Positions 6,323 through 10,309 of a stretch of 10,309 nucleotides of DNA are shown in pieces (position 1 is the first letter of the stretch; the number at the start of each line of letters is the position of its first letter). The translations under genes were made by a program, and so were the position numbers. The stretch is from Halobacteriales archaeon QH_10_70_21. GTDB lineage: Archaea > Halobacteriota > Halobacteria > Halobacteriales > Haloarculaceae. The notes under the pieces were generated by a model that saw only the letters and a list, made by a program, of their open reading frames with translations, ran no database searches and was not told where the DNA came from. The stretch covers positions 1 through 10,309 of the forward strand of contig PXQM01000083.1 of NCBI GenBank assembly GCA_003021325.1, read 5' to 3'.

Positions 6323-6382
6323 CCCGCCGTCGGTAGGCGTTCACGACGCGCTACCTGGACGCACGCCGCGCTGCGGACGTCC

Positions 6383-6414
6383 CCGGCGACCGACTCCGGA
6401 GCCGGTCTCGCCGG
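6383..6414. repeat. Long imperfect inverted repeat between convergent genes
   Basis: CCGGCGA at 6383-6389 and TCGCCGG at 6408-6414 form the outer arms. Inside, ACCGACTCC and GGAGCCGGT (6389-6406) make an almost perfect palindrome with one mismatch. Together they fold into a stem of about 15 pairs with a two-base bulge. It lies between the ends of the HalOD1 gene and msrA, where it could serve as a stop or RNA 3' end barrier for both, although neither side has a T run. Confidence 0.45.
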
Positions 6415-6423
6415 GCCGGGAGC

Positions 6424-6834
6424 CTACGCCTCGACCTTCTCGCGGAACTTCTCGCGGACCTTCTCGACCTTCGGCTGGGCGTGCATCCGGCAGTAGGCGT
6501 CGCTGGGGTTCTTCTCGAAGTAGTCCTGGTGGGTCTCCTCGGCGCGATAAAACCGCTCGAGCGGCTCGAGTTCGGTCTGGCGGTTGAGCTGGGTGGGGTC
6601 GTGGACGGTGAAGAACACCTCCAAAAGCTCGTTGTAGCCGACGGCGTCGGGGTCGTACTCCACCTGCACGACCTCCGCGTGGCCCGTGTTGCCCGAACAG
6701 ACCGCCTTGTAGCCCGGATCCTCGGTGCGACCGCCGGCGTACCCCGAGACGGCCGCCTCGACGCCGTCGAGCTGCTTGAAGGCCGCCTCGATGCACCAGA
6801 AACACCCGCCGCCGAAGGTCGCTGTCTCCGTCAT
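6424..6834 (-). CDS. msrA: MsrA, methionine sulfoxide reductase, with internal in-frame deletion
   Basis: Encodes 136 residues where haloarchaeal MsrA has about 175. MsrA reduces the S epimer of methionine sulfoxide. The N-terminus is intact with the catalytic motif GGCFWC (Cys11, then Cys14), [23 protein letters not shown] (Glu54) and [10 protein letters not shown]. The next residue, Thr87, already belongs to the late motif [20 protein letters not shown], and the C-terminus ([19 protein letters not shown]) is normal. About 40 residues are therefore missing at 6576/6577, including the GTQYRS region that holds the conserved substrate-pocket Asp and Tyr (Asp129 and Tyr134 in the E. coli enzyme). 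The reading frame is kept, so a protein could be made, but normal activity is doubtful. The ATG at 6834 has a TATA-like element 27 bases upstream. It is divergent from the UspA gene at 6942. Confidence 0.85.
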   Translation of the reverse strand: MTETATFGGGCFWCIEAAFKQLDGVEAAVSGYAGGRTEDPGYKAVCSGNTGHAEVVQVEYDPDAVGYNELLEVFFTVHDPTQLNRQTELEPLERFYRAEETHQDYFEKNPSDAYCRMHAQPKVEKVREKFREKVEA

Positions 6835-6856
6835 ACCGCTTGGTAGGGCCGCGAGG

Positions 6857-6865
6857 GGTATGTAC
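6857..6865 (-). promoter_or_regulatory. TATA-like promoter for msrA
   Basis: The minus strand reads GTACATACC, centred about 27 bases before the msrA ATG at 6834, fitting a leaderless start. It shares a 107-base divergent promoter region with the UspA gene. Confidence 0.45.
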
Positions 6866-6912
6866 CTGGCGCGTCGTGCGGTTCGGGCACACCGGCGGGC
6901 GCGCCGGTACCG

Positions 6913-6920
6913 GTATGTAT
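6913..6920 (+). promoter_or_regulatory. TATA-like promoter for the UspA gene
   Basis: GTATGTAT is centred about 26 bases before the ATG at 6942, again consistent with a leaderless transcript. It lies 48 bases from the msrA element on the opposite strand, so a regulator bound between them could control both. Confidence 0.45.
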
Positions 6921-6941
6921 TGCGAGCGAGTGCGTCCGGGC

Positions 6942-7370
6942 ATGTACGATCGAATCCTGCTGCCGACGGACGGGAGCGACGCCAGCGACCGCGCGGTCGA
7001 GCAGGCCGTCGGCCTCGCGCGCGAGACGGGCGCGGAGCTGCACGTCCTCTTCGTCGTCGAGGACATCCCCTACGCGCCGGAGATGATGGACGACACCGTC
7101 GAGGAAGAGCTCCAGGGCATCGGCGAGGAGGCCATCGCGGCGATCGAGGCCCGGGCCGACGAGGCCGGCGTCGACGTCGTCTCGGCCATCCGGAAGGGCG
7201 CGCCGCACAGCGCCATCCTCGAGTACGCCGACGGCGAGGGCGTCGACGCCATCGTGATGGGGACCCACGGCCGCAGCGGGCTGGACCGGTACCTGCTCGG
7301 GAGCGTCACCGAGCGGGTCGTCAGGACGGCCGACGTGCCGGTGCTGACGGTCCGGATGACCGAGGCGTGA
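6942..7370 (+). CDS. Universal stress protein UspA, ATP-binding type
   Basis: Encodes 142 residues, the standard length of a single-domain UspA. It starts [15 protein letters not shown], the usual first strand and loop with Asp10. Near the C-terminus GTHGRSG and [10 protein letters not shown] form the nucleotide-binding motif G-x2-G-x9-G-S (Gly107, Gly110, Gly120, Ser121), so this one probably binds ATP. It ends with the expected strand DVPVLTVR. UspA proteins are cytoplasmic dimers linked to survival under stress, with no single known reaction. The frame is open further upstream, but the ATG at 6942 gives the family N-terminus and has a well-placed promoter. It is the only intact Usp gene among the three in this window. 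It is divergent from msrA and its stop abuts that of the membrane protein gene on the other strand. Confidence 0.92.
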   Translation: MYDRILLPTDGSDASDRAVEQAVGLARETGAELHVLFVVEDIPYAPEMMDDTVEEELQGIGEEAIAAIEARADEAGVDVVSAIRKGAPHSAILEYADGEGVDAIVMGTHGRSGLDRYLLGSVTERVVRTADVPVLTVRMTEA

Positions 7371-7601
7371 CTACGCGAGGCCGAACGACCGGAGGGAGCC
7401 GTAGCCGGCCGCGACCGAGAGCCCGGCGGCGGCGACGGCGACGGCGGCGTAGACGGGGGCGACCCGGGCGGCGTAGACCGACGCCTGCAGCGCCCCGAAG
7501 CCGGCCATCGCGGCCAGCCACAGCAGGGCGACGCCCCCGATGGCCCCCCGCACCGTCACCAGGCCGTCCGGCGGGTCCTCCTCGCCGCGGTCGCGCTCCA
7601 T
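7371..7601 (-). CDS. Small two-helix membrane protein
   Basis: Encodes 76 residues. A charged N-terminus (MERDRGEEDPPDG) is followed by two hydrophobic helices at about 18-41 and 46-67, rich in Ala, Val and Gly, joined by a short turn with one Arg (YAARVAP), and a short tail. It is an integral membrane protein of unknown function; such genes are frequent in haloarchaea and this may be one of the uncharacterised DUF families. The ATG at 7601 is backed by a TATA-like GCTTACC 27 bases upstream. It is divergent from the enoyl-CoA hydratase remnant. Confidence 0.7.
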   Translation of the reverse strand: MERDRGEEDPPDGLVTVRGAIGGVALLWLAAMAGFGALQASVYAARVAPVYAAVAVAAAGLSVAAGYGSLRSFGLA

Positions 7602-7624
7602 ACCGGCCGGTGGGCCGCCGGGAT

Positions 7625-7630
7625 GGTAAG
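7625..7630 (-). promoter_or_regulatory. TATA-like promoter for the small membrane protein
   Basis: The minus strand reads CTTACC within GGCTTACCATCC, centred 26-27 bases before the ATG at 7601. The same core, CTTAC or CTTATC, appears at the same distance before ubaA and the Usp gene at 4773. Confidence 0.42.
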
Positions 7631-7683
7631 CCCCTCGGCCCGGCGACCGCACCAGTGAAGTCGCTGGCGAGTGGCCATCGGGC

Positions 7684-8423
7684 ACGAGCGTCGAGACGAC
7701 CCGCGACGGCGCCGTCGCGACGGTCACGATATCGAACCCAGAACGACGGAACGCGATGGACGCCCCGGCCTCGAGCGCGATGGCCGACCGCGTCCGCGAG
7801 CTCGCCCACGACCACGAGGTGCGGTGCGTCGTCGTCACCGGCGAGGGCAACGCTTTCTGTGCCGGCCTCGACATAGCGGGCGACATGGGCGGCGCGAACC
7901 CGGCCGAGGAGCTCGAGACCGGCTTCGACGCCATCGCACGCGGGCTGATACGGATGGAGAAGCCGACGGTCGCGAAGGTGCCCTGCCCGGCCCGGCGGTC
8001 GGCGCCGGCGTCTCCATCGCGGCCGCCTGCGACTTCGTCTACCCCGCGGACGACGCCTTCTTCGAGTGGGGCTTCACCAACATCGGACTGGCGCCCGACA
8101 CCGGCGCGACCGACGTCCTGCCGCGGCTGATCGGCACCCGGACGGCGCTGGCGTTGCTGATCACCGGCGACCGCATCGACGCCGCCGAGGCCGTCGAGCT
8201 GGGCGTCGCTAACGAGGTCGTACCGGGCGAGGAGCTGGACGGCTTCGTCGCCGACCGCGCCGAGACGCTTGCCGGCCGACCGACGAAGGCCGTCGCCGCC
8301 GCCAGGCGCCTGATCTACCGGAGCGACCACCGCTCGATCGAGGAGACGCTCCGCGAGGAGGCGCTCGCCCAGGAGGAGATGATACAGACCGAGGACTTCA
8401 TCGAGGGCGTCGCCGCGTTCCTA
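7684..8423 (+). pseudogene. Broken enoyl-CoA hydratase (crotonase family)
   Basis: Crotonase-like sequence begins TSVETTRDGAVATVTISNPE and NAMDAP, then VRCVVVTGEGNAFCAGLDIA, the first oxyanion-hole segment, to MEKPTVAKV. Near 7979-7986 the frame shifts and sequence resumes as GPAVGAGVSIAAACDFVYP (second oxyanion segment), FFEWGFTNIGLAPDTGATDV, PRLIG and on to FIEGVAAFL. Where the start should be there is ACG (7684-7686), one transition away from ATG in the expected MSVET context, and no in-frame ATG or GTG precedes it after the TAA at 7627. The usual last residues and stop codon are also absent: the second frame reads through PPSLTH straight into azf. So the gene has a lost start, a frameshift and a lost end. 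Intact enzymes hydrate 2-enoyl-CoA in fatty acid oxidation. A shorter product from the ATG at 7756 would still be frameshifted. Confidence 0.8.
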
Positions 8424-8441
8424 CCGCCTTCGTTGACCCAC

Positions 8442-9221
8442 ATGGACGACACCGTGTTACTCACGGGTGCAAAGGGGGCCGTCGGGACGGCGATACGGGA
8501 GGGGCTCGCCGACGACTACGACTGGCGGTACCTCTTCCACAATCCGCCGCCGTTCGACCCCCAGCACCCGTACCTCGTTGGCGACGTCGTCGACGAGGAG
8601 GCGGTCGCGGAGGCCTGCGACGGCGTCGGTGCCGTCGTCCACCTCGCCGGCGACCCCAGGCGCGACGCGCCGTGGGACTCGGTGCTCGACACCAACATCC
8701 ACGGGACGAAGGTGCTCTACGAGGCGGCCGTCGACGCCGGCGTCGAGAAGTTCGTCTTCGCCTCCTCGAACCACGCCGTCGGCCACTACGAGACCGAGCG
8801 CAGGCCCGACCTCTACCGGACCGACGACGACTTCCGGCTCGATGGCTCCGAGCTCCCCCGCCCGGGCAACCACTACGGTATCTCGAAGGCCACCGGCGAA
8901 CTCATCGGCCGCTACTACCACGACGAGTACGGCATCGACGTCTGCAACATCCGCATCGGCAACCTGACCCGGAACCACCCGCCCGAGGAGTACGAGCGCG
9001 GACAGGCGATGTGGCTCTCCTACCGCGACTGCGCACACATCCACGACTGCGCGCTGCAGGCCGACTACGACTTCGAGATCGTCTACGGCATCTCCGACAA
9101 CGACCGGAAGTACTACTCCATCGAGCGCGCAAGGGAGGTCCTCGGCTACGACCCCCAGGACAACTCCGCCGACTACACCTTCGGAGCGAAACCGATAGAG
9201 GGCACCGAGACGGACGGGTAG
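8442..9221 (+). CDS. azf: Azf-type NAD(P)-dependent sugar dehydrogenase (extended SDR)
   Basis: Encodes 259 residues. The closest known relative I recall is H. volcanii Azf, an NAD-dependent glucose-6-phosphate dehydrogenase of the oxidative pentose phosphate pathway (262 residues). Visible: Rossmann motif TGAKGAVG at 8-15; VVHLAGDPR at 65-73; ASSNHAVG at 107-114; the catalytic YGISK at 145-149 (Tyr145, Lys149); and the very characteristic RGQAMWLSYRDC and YGISDNDRKYYSIERAREVL, ending LGYDPQDNSADYTF. The end of the second beta strand (YLFHNPP) lacks the acidic residue expected in NAD-specific enzymes, so this may be a paralog with different cofactor or substrate preference. The ATG at 8442 fits family N-termini. 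The reading frame is open through from the hydratase remnant, with no stop and no clear promoter between them, so it may be expressed as a read-through or from a promoter within the remnant. Confidence 0.78.
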   Translation: MDDTVLLTGAKGAVGTAIREGLADDYDWRYLFHNPPPFDPQHPYLVGDVVDEEAVAEACDGVGAVVHLAGDPRRDAPWDSVLDTNIHGTKVLYEAAVDAGVEKFVFASSNHAVGHYETERRPDLYRTDDDFRLDGSELPRPGNHYGISKATGELIGRYYHDEYGIDVCNIRIGNLTRNHPPEEYERGQAMWLSYRDCAHIHDCALQADYDFEIVYGISDNDRKYYSIERAREVLGYDPQDNSADYTFGAKPIEGTETDG

Positions 9222-9288
9222 TTCCCGCCGGGATTCGGTGCCGGCGTCGACGGCCGACGCGGCCCGATTCGCCCGTCCCAGTATCGTA

Positions 9289-9326
9289 GGCCGACACGCT
9301 GTGCAAGGGGAGCCTCGCTGTCGGCC
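9289..9326 (+). terminator. Perfect inverted repeat downstream of azf
   Basis: GGCCGACA at 9289-9296 pairs with TGTCGGCC at 9319-9326 around a 22-base loop, 67 bases after the azf stop. It may fold in the azf 3' region. No T run follows. The remainder of 9222-9454 holds no gene I can support, only this repeat, a TATA-like element and a small dyad. Confidence 0.3.
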
Positions 9327-9371
9327 GGTTCGATTCGGTGAGGTGTCCGCGGCCCCGGAAGCGTTACCCAG

Positions 9372-9378
9372 TATATAT
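9372..9378 (+). promoter_or_regulatory. TATATAT box upstream of the cysteine-rich secreted protein
   Basis: A clear TATATAT in CCAGTATATATCGAG. Transcription would start near 9401, giving a leader of about 54 bases before the ATG at 9455. Another A/T-rich tract, TCTTTTATA at 9443-9451, is too close to the ATG to drive it. Confidence 0.45.
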
Positions 9379-9417
9379 CGAGCGTTCACCGGTCCCTACC
9401 TGCCAGTTCATCGTGAA

Positions 9418-9432
9418 TAACTATGCTAGTTA
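9418..9432. promoter_or_regulatory. Perfect dyad TAACTA-TGC-TAGTTA
   Basis: TAACTA at 9418-9423 and TAGTTA at 9427-9432 are exact inverted copies around TGC. The dyad lies 23-37 bases before the ATG at 9455, where it would overlap a leaderless promoter or sit in the 5' leader if the TATATAT box is used. This is a natural position for an operator. Confidence 0.4.
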
Positions 9433-9454
9433 GAAGTCATTGTCTTTTATACCG

Positions 9455-10309
9455 ATGAGTTCAGATGGAGAATCCGGCCTGAACTCGAACCGTCGACAGG
9501 TGCTGCGACTGCTCGGTGGCGGCACGGCTGGCGTGTACGTCGGCTCCGGGCTGGTGCAGGCACGCGGACACGGCGGCAACAGAGGGGGTCGAGGCGTCGG
9601 ACCGTGTACCTGCGAGGAGTGTCCGGACGGCACGTTCTGTGGGAAGGTCGAGGGCCAGCCGTCGGAGGGAGACACCTACGAGTTCTCCTCGAACGGCGAC
9701 GCGTACTCGGTGACCGTCGAGCGGACCGAGACGAACGAGGACGGGGAGATAACGTGCTTCGAGTTCTCCTCGGACGACGACATCGAGACGGTCTGCGTCA
9801 AGGGCGGCCCCGACACGGCAACCCACACCGACCCCGAGGGTGACCTGCTCTGTGCGCCGACGAACCCCGGCGGGCAGGACTCCGAGATCAGCAACTTCTC
9901 CTTCTGTGGGACCGCCGGCTGCGAATCGGTCTGCTACCAGGTCGACCTCGTGTGGTGGCAGGACGGGTACCCCATAGCGGACCTCGACAGCGAGCAGTAC
10001 GGCAGCGACCATCTGATCGAATCCTACCACGACGACACCTGCAACGGAGAGGGGCCGGCCACGTTCCGGTACAGCAGCGAGTCGCCCACCAGCGATGACT
10101 GCACCGCTGGCGACGTCGGTTGGTCCGTGAGCGACGGCGAGGTCACGGCCAGCTTCGTGCTGGACTGTTCGGGCGACGGGGAGGAGATCGGCCTCGTGTC
10201 CTACGAGGACGATTGCGAGTACGACGAGCTGACCGACATGGACCTGGCCGACCAGAGGCTCGTGGATTCGGACCACGCCACCTTCGGCGACGACGGGTCG
10301 CTGACCGTC
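9455..10309 (+). CDS. Tat-exported cysteine-rich protein, 3' end beyond window
   Basis: The ATG at 9455 opens a frame of 285 codons that runs off the window without a stop. The N-terminus has a Tat motif, NRRQVLRLLGGG (Arg13-Arg14), and a short, weakly hydrophobic stretch to about residue 36, so the product is exported folded. The mature part is acidic with 14 cysteines, starting with CTCEEC at 51-56 and FCG at 61-63. The stretch TCFEFSSDDDIETVCVKGG and later LCAPTNPGG and ISNFSFC resembles a motif seen in many secreted proteins, with a VKGG segment and a closing SFC. The cysteines suggest disulfides or metal sites formed outside the cell or during folding before Tat export. I do not recognise a catalytic motif. 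Function unknown; a surface or matrix protein is plausible. C-terminal anchors, if any, are beyond the window. Confidence 0.85.
   Translation, partial: MSSDGESGLNSNRRQVLRLLGGGTAGVYVGSGLVQARGHGGNRGGRGVGPCTCEECPDGTFCGKVEGQPSEGDTYEFSSNGDAYSVTVERTETNEDGEITCFEFSSDDDIETVCVKGGPDTATHTDPEGDLLCAPTNPGGQDSEISNFSFCGTAGCESVCYQVDLVWWQDGYPIADLDSEQYGSDHLIESYHDDTCNGEGPATFRYSSESPTSDDCTAGDVGWSVSDGEVTASFVLDCSGDGEEIGLVSYEDDCEYDELTDMDLADQRLVDSDHATFGDDGSLTV

Noticed and set aside
7671..9221. One 516-codon protein joining a hydratase-like half to Azf, as a designed fusion enzyme
   Set aside because: The first part of the hydratase is in another frame, the start of this frame is non-native sequence, and Azf has a normal family N-terminus at 8442. 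Decay of the hydratase explains it better.
9461..10276. Minus-strand open frame of 271 codons
   Set aside because: Antisense to a frame with a Tat signal, cysteine motifs and good codon use; the minus frame has none of these.
1..10309. CRISPR array, tRNA, rRNA, insertion sequence or toxin-antitoxin module
   Set aside because: No regularly spaced repeats, no tRNA-like cloverleaf, no transposase motif and no terminal inverted repeats were seen; the damaged genes show no inserted element at their breaks.

Overview
This is haloarchaeal chromosome. The DNA is very G+C-rich, the predicted proteins are strongly acidic (Asp/Glu-rich, Lys-poor), and several genes are typical of Halobacteria: the SAMP-activating enzyme UbaA, a Tat-exported blue copper halocyanin, a HalOD1 output domain, an Azf-type sugar dehydrogenase and several UspA proteins. 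Many genes carry a TATA-like element centred about 26-28 bases before the start codon, as expected for leaderless haloarchaeal transcripts. I saw no rRNA, tRNA, CRISPR array, insertion sequence or replication origin.

Layout. 1-78 (-) is the start of a gene encoding a small CxxC protein, cut by the window edge. 158-1141 (-) is an M29-type metallo-aminopeptidase. 1190-2002 (-) is ubaA, the E1-like enzyme. 2232-2841 (+) is the wreck of a Tat-exported subtilase. 2969-3643 (-) is a membrane-anchored halocyanin. 3720-4121 (-) is msrB. 4199-4378 (+) is a small acidic protein. 4379-4773 (-) and 4819-5708 (-) are two damaged universal stress protein genes; the second looks like the soluble tail of a permease-UspA fusion. 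5750-5893 (+) is a short 3' remnant of an unknown gene. 6089-6322 (+) is a HalOD1 protein. 6424-6834 (-) is msrA with an internal in-frame deletion. 6942-7370 (+) is an intact UspA. 7371-7601 (-) is a two-helix membrane protein. 7684-8423 (+) is a broken enoyl-CoA hydratase that now reads into azf (8442-9221, +). 9455 to the window end (+) is a Tat-exported cysteine-rich protein.

Two themes stand out. The first is oxidative and protein stress: msrA, msrB, ubaA, a copper electron carrier and several Usp proteins lie within about 6 kb. In Haloferax volcanii, MsrA is reported to act together with UbaA in ubiquitin-like protein modification, so the ubaA/msrA proximity is worth noting, although they are not in one operon. 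The second is decay: about six of some sixteen genes carry frameshifts, lost starts or internal deletions, while their neighbours are intact. Either the region is eroding, or the assembly has local indel errors; the larger missing blocks are hard to explain by single-base errors alone. I did not find a clearly new multi-gene system. The most notable items are the damaged genes, the truncated MsrA, the head-to-head deletion scar near 5710-5750 and several operator-like repeats.
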